NCBI GenBank assembly: GCA_005879815.1
Contig: VBKA01000053.1
Coordinates: 1-24,684, forward strand
DNA length: 24,684 nt
From: Chloroflexota bacterium
GTDB lineage: Bacteria > Chloroflexota > Limnocylindria > QHBO01
Direction of reading: 5' to 3'
The position numbers and the translations under genes are program-made. The notes beneath the pieces are model-generated. The model was not told where the DNA came from. It did not search any database and saw only the letters and a list, made by a program, of their open reading frames with translations. Shown here piece by piece: positions 1 through 8,234 of this stretch; position 1 is the stretch's first letter, and each line of letters begins with the position of its first letter.

Positions 1-220
1 CGTCGAGGGCAACGGTCAGGGCCGTGCGAAGGCGTTCCAGCTGGGCGACCGACGACGCGCGCTGCGACGCTATCGTCGCGCGCTGCGCCGCGACGGCTGC
101 GGGGTCTGCGACGAACGGATCCGCGGAGCGGGCTGCCAGGACGGCGCCCAGCCCGAGCACCGCGGCAACCCCCAACGCCACGCGACCCTTCGCCTGAAGC
201 CCGCGGCCTATGATGGCCAC
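1..220 (-). CDS. N-terminus of a membrane-anchored helical protein (partial)
   Basis: A minus-strand reading frame starts at GTG 220 and stays open to the window edge (73 codons). It has a strong GGAGGA ribosome binding site at plus positions 227-232, seven bases upstream. The product begins with a short basic stretch (ending GLQAKGR). A hydrophobic Ala/Val/Leu segment follows at about residues 14-29 and looks like a signal anchor. An Ala/Gln/Arg-rich amphipathic helix with coiled-coil character (AAQRATIASQRASSVAQLERLR) comes next. I do not recognise the family. A single membrane anchor followed by a coiled coil would fit an envelope or cell-division-type protein, but nothing here identifies it. 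The gene diverges from the adenosine deaminase gene, and its ribosome binding site lies inside the first codons of that gene. Confidence 0.6.
   Translation of the reverse strand, partial: MAIIGRGLQAKGRVALGVAAVLGLGAVLAARSADPFVADPAAVAAQRATIASQRASSVAQLERLRTALTVALD
209..214 (+). promoter_or_regulatory. -10 box of a leaderless promoter for the first adenosine deaminase
   Basis: TATGAT (5 of 6 matches to TATAAT) ends eight bases before ATG 223, so transcription would start at or next to the start codon. I see no good -35 box. The same geometry recurs at eight other genes in the window. This box is the main reason to prefer ATG 223 over ATG 262. Confidence 0.45.
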
Positions 221-222
221 AG

Positions 223-1311
223 ATGGTTCCTCCGCCGTCCGAAGGCCCTGCCGGCGAGGAAATGGGCGACCTCCAGGAGTCGCTGTGGCGGCTCCCGAAA
301 GCCGAGCTTCACCAGCATCTCGACGGCGCGCTCCGCCCTGAAACAGCCGTGGAGCTCGCGGCGGCAATCGGCGTCAGCCTCAGCCTCGACGAAGCGAGAC
401 TGAGGATGGTCGCGCCGCCGCGCTGCGCGAACCAGGCGGAGCTCCTCTCCTTCTTCGACCTGCCGATCGCCCTGCTGCAGACCGATACGGCCCTGCGGCG
501 AGCGGCCGTTGAGCTGGTCGTCACCCTCGCCGAGGAGCGCGTTCGATATGCCGAGATTCGCTGGGCGCCACGGCTGCACCTCGAACGCGGCCTCGGGGTG
601 GGCTCGGTCATCGAGGCGGTCGCCCAGGGCATCGAGGATGCCATCGAGCGGCTCGGCTCGAGCGCCCCAGCAGTCAGCCTGATCGTCACCGCCATGCGCT
701 CGCATCCCCCGGCCGCCAACGTCCTGCTGGCACGGGAGGCGGCGGCGTTTGGGGAACCGGTGGCGGGCTTCGATCTGGCCGGCCTCGAGGCCGAGTGGCC
801 GGCTCCGCCGCATGCCGCAGCCTTTGCCGCTGCCGCGGAGGGTGGTTTAAAGCTCACGGCTCACGCCGGAGAGGTCGCCGGTCCAGAGCACATCCGCGAG
901 GCGCTCGACCTGGGCGCGACACGCATCGCGCACGGCGAGACCGCGATCGACGATTCGGAGCTCGTGGAAGAGCTGAAGCGAGGCGGCGTCACGCTCGACA
1001 TGTGCCCGACCAGCAACGTCCAGGCCGGGATCGTCGCAGACGTGGCGGAGCATCCATTGGCGCGACTCCATCGGCTCGGCGTCAGCGTCACCTGCTCGAC
1101 TGACGACCGCGTCGTGGCGAACACCAACCTCACGGACGAGCTGGCCCGTAGCGCCACGCTGCTCGAGATGACGCGCCAGGAGTTGGCATCGATCGCGCTG
1201 AACGCCTTCCAACGCGGCTTTGGGCCGGCGATCGTGCTGGATCGGCTCCTCGGCGAGGCGACAGAGGAATGGACCGCATGGACCACAACGGCAAGCACCC
1301 AGCTCAGCTGA
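223..1311 (+). CDS. add: adenosine deaminase
   Basis: Hydrolytic deamination of adenosine/deoxyadenosine to inosine/deoxyinosine in the cytoplasm (purine salvage). All family active-site residues are visible in order: the zinc pair H30/H32 in the HQHLDG motif, H214 and catalytic E217 in AHAGE, H237 in AHGE, and D294/D295 in STDD. The 362-residue length is typical of the ADA barrel. The start is ambiguous. ATG 223 follows a TATGAT box by eight bases (leaderless), whereas ATG 262 has a weak GGCGAGGA upstream; both leave the catalytic domain whole. The 3' end overlaps the convergent HAD gene by eight bases. The neighbouring nucleoside importer supports a role in using scavenged nucleosides. Family assignment is secure; whether the substrate is adenosine or a related 6-aminopurine nucleoside is inferred. 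Confidence 0.93.
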   Translation: MVPPPSEGPAGEEMGDLQESLWRLPKAELHQHLDGALRPETAVELAAAIGVSLSLDEARLRMVAPPRCANQAELLSFFDLPIALLQTDTALRRAAVELVVTLAEERVRYAEIRWAPRLHLERGLGVGSVIEAVAQGIEDAIERLGSSAPAVSLIVTAMRSHPPAANVLLAREAAAFGEPVAGFDLAGLEAEWPAPPHAAAFAAAAEGGLKLTAHAGEVAGPEHIREALDLGATRIAHGETAIDDSELVEELKRGGVTLDMCPTSNVQAGIVADVAEHPLARLHRLGVSVTCSTDDRVVANTNLTDELARSATLLEMTRQELASIALNAFQRGFGPAIVLDRLLGEATEEWTAWTTTASTQLS

Positions 1312-2161
1312 GCCATTGCTCGAACAGGCGTCCAAGCTCTGCGTGGTCGACGGCAACCACGTCGGGCTTGCGCTCACCCGCCAGCGCATGCGCGGTCGCC
1401 GCATCGGCGACGCCGGTGAGGATGAGCACGGAGAAGATGCCGGACCGATGGGCAGCCACGATATCGGCATCCGGGTTGTCGCCGATGGCGACCGCCGCCT
1501 CGGGCTCCACGCTGGCCTCCTCCAGGATCTCGGAGAAGATCGCCGGCTCCGGCTTGCCCACCACGATCGGCTCGACGCCTCCCGAGGCGGCCCGGATGGC
1601 GGCCACCAGCGAGCCAGCGCCGGGAAGGAAGCCGCGCGGCGTCGGGTATCGCAGGTCCGCGTTGGTGGCGATGAACGCGGCGCCCTCGCGAACCGCGGTG
1701 GCCGCGACCGCGATGCGGCCGTAGTCGTACGCCTGGTCGAGGCCGACGACCACCGCGTCCACCGGCGTCGCCAGCGGTTCACCCTGGTATCCGCTCCCCG
1801 CGAGCTCGGCGGCGGGTGTCACCTCGAGGCCGTCACCTCGAAGCTCCGCGATCATCGCCGGGGAACCAACGGCCAGGATCCGGTGCGCGTCCGGAAGGTG
1901 ATGGCGGAGGTAGCCGACGGTCGCGGAGGTGGAGGTCACGATCTCGTGCACGGAGGCTGGCACGCCCATCGCGACCAGTCGTTCGACGTAGGCCTCGCGC
2001 GATGCCATGGAGTTGTTCGTCGCATACCGAACCTGCAGCCGACGAGCGTGCAGACTCGTGATGACCTGCGCCGCGCCCGGCACCGGATCCAGCCCTCGAT
2101 ACACGACGCCGTCCAGGTCGAAGATGACCAGGCGCGGTCGTCGCGAGGGACGTTGGGGCAT
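1304..2161 (-). CDS. HAD-superfamily phosphatase, NagD/p-nitrophenylphosphatase type
   Basis: A 285-residue HAD hydrolase of the NagD-like (class IIA) group, which dephosphorylates small phosphorylated metabolites such as nucleotides or sugar phosphates. Motif I is IFDLDGVVY (nucleophile D15, acid/base D17). The TNNS motif follows, then the lysine motif VVGKPEPAIF, and finally AIGDNPDADI for the Mg-binding acidic residues. The cap domain lies between motifs II and III, as expected for class IIA. ATG 2161 is chosen because motif I then sits at the usual distance from the N-terminus; upstream in-frame sequence has non-coding character and holds the promoter of the divergent operon. The gene converges on the adenosine deaminase gene with an eight-base overlap. 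Its placement suggests nucleotide or phosphosugar turnover in purine salvage, which is inference. Confidence 0.9.
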   Translation of the reverse strand: MPQRPSRRPRLVIFDLDGVVYRGLDPVPGAAQVITSLHARRLQVRYATNNSMASREAYVERLVAMGVPASVHEIVTSTSATVGYLRHHLPDAHRILAVGSPAMIAELRGDGLEVTPAAELAGSGYQGEPLATPVDAVVVGLDQAYDYGRIAVAATAVREGAAFIATNADLRYPTPRGFLPGAGSLVAAIRAASGGVEPIVVGKPEPAIFSEILEEASVEPEAAVAIGDNPDADIVAAHRSGIFSVLILTGVADAATAHALAGERKPDVVAVDHAELGRLFEQWLS

Positions 2162-2175
2162 GAGCGTGCTATCTC

Positions 2176-2204
2176 TTGAGGCGCGTTCGGGCGGGCAGTA
2201 TGAT
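2176..2204 (+). promoter_or_regulatory. sigma-70/A-type promoter of the nucleoside importer operon
   Basis: TTGAGG (2176-2181), a 17-base spacer and TATGAT (2199-2204) make a well-spaced housekeeping promoter. Predicted initiation near 2211 leaves a leader of about 100 nt before the lipoprotein start. That leader holds a short hairpin, CGCCG/CGGCG at 2252-2256 and 2267-2271. A CATACT on the opposite strand (2198-2203) overlaps the -10 box and could serve the divergent HAD gene. Confidence 0.6.
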
Positions 2205-2312
2205 GCCGCAGATTCGCCTCGGCCCACACCCTCAGCGGTCGATGCGCTCTGCGCCGTATAGGCATGCGGCGTCCGTGGATTTCGTTCACACACCGAGGGT
2301 GAAGGAGAGTTC

Positions 2313-3467
2313 ATGCGGAAGCATCGGTATGCCCTTGGCGCGACGTTTGCCTCGCTCGCCATCGTGCTCCTGGCCGCGTGCCAGGGGAACACCGGTAGCA
2401 GCGGCAGTCAGAGCGGGGGCGCGACGAGCAATCTCAAGATCGGCCTGGTGACCGACGTCGGAACACTGGACGACCACAACTTCAACCAGTACTCGTGGGA
2501 AGGCGCGAAGGCCGGCGCGCAGGCGGTTGGCGCCGCGGCGCCGCACAGCGTGGTCACCACACAGTCCGCCGACTATGCGAAGAACATCAACTCGTTCGTC
2601 AGCAAGAACTACAACATCATCGTGACGGTCGGCTTCGCCCTCGGCAGCGACACGACCAAGGCCGCCAAGGCCAACCCGAACATCAAGTTCATCGGCGTCG
2701 ACCAGGGTATCTGCGTCGACGCGAACGGCAACCCTGACAGCACGTTCGCCTGCAAGGGTGACGCAGCCACGCTGCTTCCCAACTACCAGGGGCTCGTTTT
2801 CAAGGAGCAGCAGCCCGGCTACCTGGCCGGCGTGGTGGCCGCCAGCATCAGCAAGAGCGGTCACATCGCCGCCATCGGGGGGACCGCGACCGTTCCGGCT
2901 GTGCCGAACTACATGATCGGCTACCTGAATGGCGCCAAGTCGGTGAAGTCCGATATCAAGGTCGAGCTGAAGTACGTCAGCGCGGCCCCTGATGCCAAGG
3001 CCTTCAACGACCCGGCAGGCGGGAAGGCGGCCGCCGACCAGCTGCTCAGCCAGAATCCGGACATCGACGTCCTGTTCCAGGTCGCCGGCAAGACCGGGAA
3101 CGGCGTCCTGCAGTCCGCGTGCGACCACAACATCCACGCCATCGGCGTCGACGTCGACCAGTGGGTCTCAACGCCGGACACGAAGGCGTGCACCGTGGTG
3201 AGCGCGGAGAAGAAGCTGACCAAGGCCGTGTCGGACGCCATCCAGCGGGTGAACGACAAGAAGGACAAGGGCGGGACGATCACCCTCGACATCACCACCG
3301 ACTCGGTGGGGCTCTCGCCGTTCCATGACAGCCAGAGCATGATCACGCCGGACATCCAGGCGAAGATCGACGCGGCCGTCAAGGGCCTCAAGGATGGAAC
3401 CATCAAGGCCTGCGTCGAGACTCCGTTTGGTTCCTGCGACAACAAGAACGGTCAGCCACCGGCGTGA
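2313..3467 (+). CDS. BMP-family (PnrA-like) nucleoside-binding lipoprotein of an ABC importer
   Basis: Extracytoplasmic substrate-binding lipoprotein of 384 residues. It has a signal peptide (MRKHRYALGATFASLAIVLL) with a lipobox ending at C23 (LLAAC), then a Gly/Ser-rich tether. The mature part begins KIGLVTDVGTLDDHNFNQ, the hallmark start of the BMP/PnrA/TmpC family, characterised members of which bind purine nucleosides. A good AAGGAG site (2302-2307) precedes ATG 2313. It is the first gene of an operon with the ATPase and two permeases. A stable hairpin after its stop may allow more binding protein than membrane components. Four or more cysteines in the mature domain (for example in QGICVDAN and TFACKGD) are unusual for the family and may form disulfides. 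Nucleoside specificity is inferred from the family and the neighbouring adenosine deaminases. Confidence 0.93.
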   Translation: MRKHRYALGATFASLAIVLLAACQGNTGSSGSQSGGATSNLKIGLVTDVGTLDDHNFNQYSWEGAKAGAQAVGAAAPHSVVTTQSADYAKNINSFVSKNYNIIVTVGFALGSDTTKAAKANPNIKFIGVDQGICVDANGNPDSTFACKGDAATLLPNYQGLVFKEQQPGYLAGVVAASISKSGHIAAIGGTATVPAVPNYMIGYLNGAKSVKSDIKVELKYVSAAPDAKAFNDPAGGKAAADQLLSQNPDIDVLFQVAGKTGNGVLQSACDHNIHAIGVDVDQWVSTPDTKACTVVSAEKKLTKAVSDAIQRVNDKKDKGGTITLDITTDSVGLSPFHDSQSMITPDIQAKIDAAVKGLKDGTIKACVETPFGSCDNKNGQPPA

Positions 3468-3498
3468 GCCGGAGCTAGACCCTGAATCGGTAGCGCAC

Positions 3499-3530
3499 GA
3501 GCGGGCCGGCCCATCTTGGGCGGCCCGCTC
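3499..3530 (+). terminator. intra-operon stem-loop after the binding-protein gene
   Basis: GAGCGGGCC (3499-3507) pairs perfectly with GGCCCGCTC (3522-3530). An inner GCCC/GGGC (3509-3512 and 3518-3521) pairs across an ATCTT loop, with one bulged G at 3508. That gives 13 pairs, almost all G-C. No T-run follows, so it is more likely a partial terminator or an mRNA 3'-end stabiliser than a full terminator. The next gene of the operon starts 32 bases later. Confidence 0.65.
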
Positions 3531-3562
3531 GGCATATTCACCAAAGCACGAGCTGAGGAAGG

Positions 3563-5149
3563 ATGGTCGTGAGCCAGGCGGCGAGCAGTCCGGCGGCGAG
3601 CAAACCCGCGGCGCTCGAGATGCGCGGCGTGACGAAGCGTTTCCCCGGCGTCGTCGCCAACGACCACATCGACCTCGACGTCCGCCGAGGCGAGATCCAC
3701 GCTCTGCTCGGGGAGAACGGCGCCGGCAAGACGACGCTGATGAACATCCTGTATGGCCTCGTCACCCCCGACGAGGGCGAGATCCTGCTGGGTGGCAAGA
3801 CAGTCACCATCGCGTCGCCGGCGGACGCCATTTCGCAGGGCATCAGCATGGTGCACCAGCACTTCATGCTCGTCCCGGTGCTGACCGTGGCGGAGAACAT
3901 CCTGCTTGGCGAAGAGCCGATGGCGAACGCGGTCATCATGGACCGCAAGGCCGCCCACACCCGGATCCGCGAGCTGGGGCGCTTCTTCGGCACCGAGATC
4001 GACCCCGACCTGCGAGTCGCCAGCCTGTCGGTTGGGTGGCAGCAGCGCGTCGAGATCCTCAAAGCGCTCTATCGCAACGCCGACATCCTCGTGCTCGACG
4101 AGCCCACCGCCGTGCTCACCCCGCAGGAGACCAAGGAGATCTTCACCGTGCTCCGGCGGCTCACGGCGGAGGGGACCAGCATCATCTTCATCAGCCACAA
4201 GCTCTACGAGGTGCTCGAGATCGCGGATCGGATCACGGTCATCCGCCGCGGGAAGGTGGTCGGCAGCCGCATCCCCTCCGAGACCGATGAGGACGACCTG
4301 GCCGAGCTGATGGTCGGCCGCGAGGTGCAGCTCACCGTCGACCGGGGCGAGAGCCATCCAGCCGCTGTGACGCTCTCTGTCTCCGGGCTCACCGTCTCGG
4401 ACGATCGCGGGCACGAGGTGGTCCACGGCCTCGACTTCGAGGTCAAGGCCGGCGAGGTGTTCGGAATCGCGGGTGTCGCGGGCAACGGCCAGGACGAGCT
4501 GGTCGAGGCGCTCGCGGGGTTGCGCAGGCCGGCCAGCGGAACCGTACAGCTGGCGGGTCGAAGCATCACCGGGGCAAGTCCGCGGCGCCTCCACAACCTC
4601 CGGGTGGGCTTCGTCCCCGCCGACCGTCATCGGTATGGGTTGGTCCTCGTCTTCCCCCTCACCGACAACTCGGTGCTGACCTCGTATTACCGGGCTCCGT
4701 ACTCGCGGGGCCTGGTGCGCGATGCGGACGCGATTCTTCGGCATGCCGAGCAGGTCATCAACGACTTCGATGTTCGGACCCCATCTCCTCTCGTGCATGC
4801 GTCGACCCTCTCCGGTGGCAACCAGCAGAAGCTCATCGTCGGCCGCGAGTTCTTCGGCGACCTGCGGCTCCTGGTGCTGGACCAGCCGACCCGCGGGCTG
4901 GACGTCGGAAGCATCGAGTTCATTCACCGCCAGGTCATCGCCAAGCGCGATGCCGGAACCGCGGTCCTGCTCATCTCGGCCGAGCTCGACGAGGTCCTGG
5001 AGCTCTCGGACCGCATCGGCGTCATGTACCGCGGACGCCTGGTGGCAGTCATGGACGGCCGCAGCGCGACGCGTGAAGAGGTCGGGCTGCTGATGGCGAC
5101 CGGCGGTCGTGAGGGACCGCCGCCGATCATCGCTGAGGGTGCGGCATGA
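3563..5149 (+). CDS. nucleoside ABC importer, double ATP-binding protein
   Basis: Energises uptake for the BMP-type importer; 528 residues with two fused ATPase domains, the arrangement of nucleoside/sugar CUT2-like importers. Domain 1 has Walker A GENGAGKTT (residues 50-58), a divergent signature LSVGWQQ (155-161) and Walker B ILVLDEPTA (about 175-183). Domain 2 has the degenerate Walker A GVAGNGQDE typical of the second half, an intact signature LSGGNQQK, and Walker B LLVLDQPTRGLD with Gln in place of the catalytic Glu. The split of consensus and degenerate motifs implies one competent hydrolysis site, as in relatives. The start may be GTG 3569 rather than ATG 3563, because the AGGAAGG site abuts the ATG but lies six bases from the GTG. 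The stop codon overlaps the next start as ATGA. Confidence 0.94.
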   Translation: MVVSQAASSPAASKPAALEMRGVTKRFPGVVANDHIDLDVRRGEIHALLGENGAGKTTLMNILYGLVTPDEGEILLGGKTVTIASPADAISQGISMVHQHFMLVPVLTVAENILLGEEPMANAVIMDRKAAHTRIRELGRFFGTEIDPDLRVASLSVGWQQRVEILKALYRNADILVLDEPTAVLTPQETKEIFTVLRRLTAEGTSIIFISHKLYEVLEIADRITVIRRGKVVGSRIPSETDEDDLAELMVGREVQLTVDRGESHPAAVTLSVSGLTVSDDRGHEVVHGLDFEVKAGEVFGIAGVAGNGQDELVEALAGLRRPASGTVQLAGRSITGASPRRLHNLRVGFVPADRHRYGLVLVFPLTDNSVLTSYYRAPYSRGLVRDADAILRHAEQVINDFDVRTPSPLVHASTLSGGNQQKLIVGREFFGDLRLLVLDQPTRGLDVGSIEFIHRQVIAKRDAGTAVLLISAELDEVLELSDRIGVMYRGRLVAVMDGRSATREEVGLLMATGGREGPPPIIAEGAA

Positions 5150-6264
5150 ACCTCCGCCGTGCCCGGGACGCGGCCATCATCCCGGCGCTGTCGATCGTCC
5201 TAGCCCTGGTCTTCGGCTCGCTGATCATGATCTTCTCGTCGCCGCTCATCCTCGGCCTGGATCTCACGCTGCCGCTGCTCGCCTACAAGGCGCTCGTGGA
5301 AGGCGCGTTCGGGTCGTTCGGGGCGGTCGTCTCGACCATCGTCAACGCGTCACCGCTCATCCTCGCCGGGCTCGCCGTGGGCGTCGCCTTCAAGGCCGGG
5401 CTGTTCAACATCGGAGCGCAGGGCCAGTTCCTGACCGGCGGCCTGGCGGCCGCGGCGGTCGGAGTGTGGCTGGCTCATGCGCCCGGGCCGGTGGCGATTC
5501 CGCTCGCGCTCGTCGCCGCCATCCTGGTCGGTTCGGTGTACGGCGCGATCCCCGGGTTCCTCAAAGCGTACACCGGCGCCCACGAGGTGGTGACGACCAT
5601 CATGCTCAACTACATCGCGCTCTACATCGTGGCTTACGTCGTCACCGGCCCGCTGCGCGCGGTTGGCGCGACCTTCGCCCGAACACCCGACGTCGGCAAC
5701 GCGACGCTCCCGATCCTGGTCGGTGCCAACGGACACTTGGGGATCCTGTTTGCCTTCGTGGCGGTGCCGCTCGCCTGGTGGCTCCTCTACCGCTCGACCA
5801 TCGGCTTCGAGATCCGCACCGTCGGCGCGGGTCCGGACGCCGCTCGCTATGCCGGCATGCATCCGCGCCTGCTGATCGTGGTCACCATGGCCTTCTGCGG
5901 CGGGCTGGCAGGGCTGGCGGGCTCCGGTGAGATCCTGGGGCTGACCGGATTCATGCCGGCCGGCTACTCGACCAATGTAGGCTTTGACGGGATCACGGTG
6001 GCGCTGCTGGGGCAGGCGCACCCCATTGGCATCATGTTTGCCGGACTCCTGCTGGGTGCCATGCGGGCGGGCGCCCCGCTGATGCAGATCGAGGCGGGCG
6101 TCCCATCGCAGATGGTCGACGTGCTGCAGGGCGCGATCCTCTTCTTCCTGACGGCGGAAGTCCTGGTCCGCTACCTCTTCCGCATCCGGGCGAAGAGCGC
6201 GAAAGTCGCCGAGCTGCAGACGGTCGCCAGCTCCTACGGCGGCCAGGCAACGCCGGCGCCCTAG
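5146..6264 (+). CDS. nucleoside ABC importer permease 1
   Basis: Inner-membrane permease of the BPD_transp_2 type, 372 residues with about ten hydrophobic segments. Family landmarks are GVAFKAGLFNIGAQGQ near residue 80 and the coupling-helix region AYTGAHEVVTTIMLNYIALYI, which contacts the ATPase. ATG 5146 overlaps the ATPase stop codon by four bases, so translation is coupled. With permease 2 it forms a heterodimeric channel, the usual architecture for BMP-dependent nucleoside importers. The C-terminal tail after the last membrane segment is basic (RIRAKSAK) and lies in the cytoplasm by the positive-inside rule. Confidence 0.92.
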   Translation: MNLRRARDAAIIPALSIVLALVFGSLIMIFSSPLILGLDLTLPLLAYKALVEGAFGSFGAVVSTIVNASPLILAGLAVGVAFKAGLFNIGAQGQFLTGGLAAAAVGVWLAHAPGPVAIPLALVAAILVGSVYGAIPGFLKAYTGAHEVVTTIMLNYIALYIVAYVVTGPLRAVGATFARTPDVGNATLPILVGANGHLGILFAFVAVPLAWWLLYRSTIGFEIRTVGAGPDAARYAGMHPRLLIVVTMAFCGGLAGLAGSGEILGLTGFMPAGYSTNVGFDGITVALLGQAHPIGIMFAGLLLGAMRAGAPLMQIEAGVPSQMVDVLQGAILFFLTAEVLVRYLFRIRAKSAKVAELQTVASSYGGQATPAP

Positions 6265-6272
6265 AGGCAGGC

Positions 6273-7337
6273 ATGGATTTCATCCTCCACGTGCCAGTCA
6301 TCGGGCTGCTGCTGCAGTTCATTGGCTACCTGCTCAGCGTCATGGCCACCAATGGAAGCCTGATCATCACCCTGTCGACGCCCATCGCCCTCGGAGCCCT
6401 GTGCGGCTTCATGAACGAGCGGTCCGGGGTCGTCAACATCGGCATCGAGGGGATGATGCTGTTCGCCGCCTTCGTCGGCTGGTATGTCGCCGCCCTGGTC
6501 AACGGCGGCGCTCCGAGCAACCCCGGGCCGATGGGAATCACGCTTCCGCTGCTGGTCGGCTTGCTGGCCGCGATCGCGGCAGGCGTGGCGGTGTCAGCGC
6601 TGCATGCCTGGTTGTCGATCAGCGTGCGAGCCAACCAGATCATCTCCGGGACGATCATCAACATCGAGGCGCTGGCGATCACCGGGTACCTGAACCTGCT
6701 CATCAGCCAGAACCCGATTCCTTCGGCGGGCAACTTCCAGTCCTTCGTCGTCCCGCACGCAGCCGCCTCGGTGCCGATCCTCGGCTGGCTGCTGACGACG
6801 TTTCTCGCGCATGGGCCGATCACGCTGACGATGCTCGTCCTTGTGATCGTCCTGCAGGTTCTCCTCTTCCGATCGCGCTGGGGCCTGCGCACGCGCGCGG
6901 TCGGCGAGCATCCGCGGGCAGCGGAGACGCTCGGCATCGACGTCATCCGCCTGCGCTATCGCAACGTCCTGCTGGGCGGTGTCCTCGCCGGTCTGGGCGG
7001 GGCCTGGTTCACCCTCGAGTACATCGGCACCTTCCAGGGTGGGATGACTGGGGGACGGGGATACATCGCGTTGGCCGCCCTCATCTTCGGCCGATGGACA
7101 CCGATCGGCGCCTTTGGCGCTGCGTTGGTGTTCGGCATCGCGGATACGCTCGGCCAGGCCGTGTCGTTCAACCCACCCACTGGCGATCTGGGTGCGGTGC
7201 TGTCCGGGGTTCCGGAGCAGGTCTTCAGCGCGCTGCCCTACCTGGTCACGATCATCGTGCTGGCGGGGGTCGTGGGGCGCAGCATCCCGCCGGCCGCCGA
7301 CGGACAGCCGTACGAGCGCGAGGCGAAGGCGACCTAG
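6273..7337 (+). CDS. nucleoside ABC importer permease 2
   Basis: Second BPD_transp_2 permease, 354 residues and highly hydrophobic. The landmark GFMNERSGVVNIGIEGMM is the equivalent of the first permease's NIGAQGQ segment. The segment ISVRANQIISGTIINIEALAI fits the cytoplasmic coupling loop. It starts eight bases after permease 1 with a GAGGCAGG-like ribosome binding site. It ends the operon and overlaps the convergent phosphoesterase gene by four bases (7334-7337), so there is no room for a separate terminator between the two genes. Confidence 0.92.
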   Translation: MDFILHVPVIGLLLQFIGYLLSVMATNGSLIITLSTPIALGALCGFMNERSGVVNIGIEGMMLFAAFVGWYVAALVNGGAPSNPGPMGITLPLLVGLLAAIAAGVAVSALHAWLSISVRANQIISGTIINIEALAITGYLNLLISQNPIPSAGNFQSFVVPHAAASVPILGWLLTTFLAHGPITLTMLVLVIVLQVLLFRSRWGLRTRAVGEHPRAAETLGIDVIRLRYRNVLLGGVLAGLGGAWFTLEYIGTFQGGMTGGRGYIALAALIFGRWTPIGAFGAALVFGIADTLGQAVSFNPPTGDLGAVLSGVPEQVFSALPYLVTIIVLAGVVGRSIPPAADGQPYEREAKAT

Positions 7338-8080
7338 CGTGCCTCGCTGACGGCGGGCTCCGGCTCCAGCGGGTGGGGCACCGGGGCGACGCGCAGCAGG
7401 TCGAGCGGCAGGCCGGCACGCTCCAGGTCGGCCGCCACGCCGGTCGAGTCGTAGTCGACGGAGCGGAAGCCGACCGCCAGGTCCGGCTGCCCCAGGTAGA
7501 TCACCGCGTACCGCGCACGGGAGTGGCTGCCGCAACCGACCGAGCCGCACGCGACGAAATGCGACCGCCCCACCAGCTTGTGGACGGTCTCGTGGGTGTG
7601 CCCATAGCAAAACAGGTCATCACCCTCGTCGGCGGCGATGCGAGCGTACATGCGCGAAGGGCGGTCCGCCCACAGGTACTCGTTGCGCCTCAGCGGCGTG
7701 CCGTGGAACAGCAGGATGCTGCGGCCGTCGACCTCCATGCGCAGGGTCGCGGGCAGCTGACGCAGCCAAGCGCGGCGCTCGTCATCCATGACCCGCACCG
7801 TCCAGTTGAGAGAGGCGTGCCCCCATTCCTCCGCTCCCGGCGATGCCCAGATGCTGCCAACCTGCTCGCGTTCCATCCCGACCGCTTCGTCCCAGTTGCC
7901 CTGGACGGTGGGGATCTCGAGGCGAATCAGCTCCTCCACCACCTCGTTGGGATGTGGGCCGCGACCGACGACGTCGCCGACGCACCAGATCGCGTCACAG
8001 CCGATGGTGGCCGCGTCGGAGAGCACGGCGCGCAGGGCCGTCAGATTGGCGTGAACGTCCCCGATGACCGCGACCCGCAC
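7334..8080 (-). CDS. calcineurin-like metallophosphoesterase (YfcE/MJ0936 type)
   Basis: Small soluble dimetal phosphodiesterase/phosphatase of 248 residues. Metal-binding motifs are in order: GDVHAN (D8, H10), GDVVGRGPHP, GNWDEA (GNHD with Trp replacing the usual His), LLFHGTP and CYGHTHE. Replacement of the GNHD histidine removes a residue that normally protonates the leaving group, so activity may differ from relatives. Two GTG codons are possible (8083 and 8080). The second is chosen because a TAGAAT box ends exactly six bases before it (leaderless). The substrate cannot be told; relatives act on cyclic nucleotides, phosphodiesters or phosphorylated proteins. Confidence 0.88.
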   Translation of the reverse strand: MRVAVIGDVHANLTALRAVLSDAATIGCDAIWCVGDVVGRGPHPNEVVEELIRLEIPTVQGNWDEAVGMEREQVGSIWASPGAEEWGHASLNWTVRVMDDERRAWLRQLPATLRMEVDGRSILLFHGTPLRRNEYLWADRPSRMYARIAADEGDDLFCYGHTHETVHKLVGRSHFVACGSVGCGSHSRARYAVIYLGQPDLAVGFRSVDYDSTGVAADLERAGLPLDLLRVAPVPHPLEPEPAVSEAR

Positions 8081-8086
8081 CACGCG

Positions 8087-8092
8087 ATTCTA
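8087..8092 (-). promoter_or_regulatory. -10 box of a leaderless promoter for the metallophosphoesterase
   Basis: TAGAAT on the minus strand, six bases before GTG 8080 and three before GTG 8083. No ribosome binding site and no clear -35 box are present. Confidence 0.5.
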
Positions 8093-8234
8093 GGTCCGCG
8101 CCGACCCTGGATGACGCACGCGAGCGTGGGCCTTTCGGATCAGCGACCCGGTATTTCAGGGTGCCCAGGCGGGATGCCCGGGGCGGGTAGCAGGACCGAG
8201 GCCGAGCCGACCCTCTCTCCCACCCAGGTTGGGA
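8093..8234. other. non-coding interval upstream of the phosphoesterase gene
   Basis: No convincing reading frame, tRNA T-loop or repeat array. A modest hairpin TCCCA/TGGGA sits near 8218-8234, next to the large structured element described separately. Confidence 0.5.

Noticed and set aside
2211..2312. The 100-nt leader of the importer operon as a purine riboswitch
   Set aside because: Only one five-pair hairpin is seen and no conserved purine-aptamer core; nothing supports an aptamer.
3452..4927. A 491-codon open frame antisense to the importer ATPase
   Set aside because: The opposite strand encodes all ABC motifs; the antisense product has no recognisable domain.
8138..8150. A 13-base identity (GATCAGCGACCCG) with 14938-14950
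   Set aside because: Exact 13-mers are expected several times by chance in a 25-kb GC-rich window, and the flanks do not match; at 14938 it is part of a terminator hairpin.
8093..8234. A tRNA or other known RNA gene in the longest non-coding gap
   Set aside because: No T-loop, anticodon arm or CCA-like end could be fitted on either strand.
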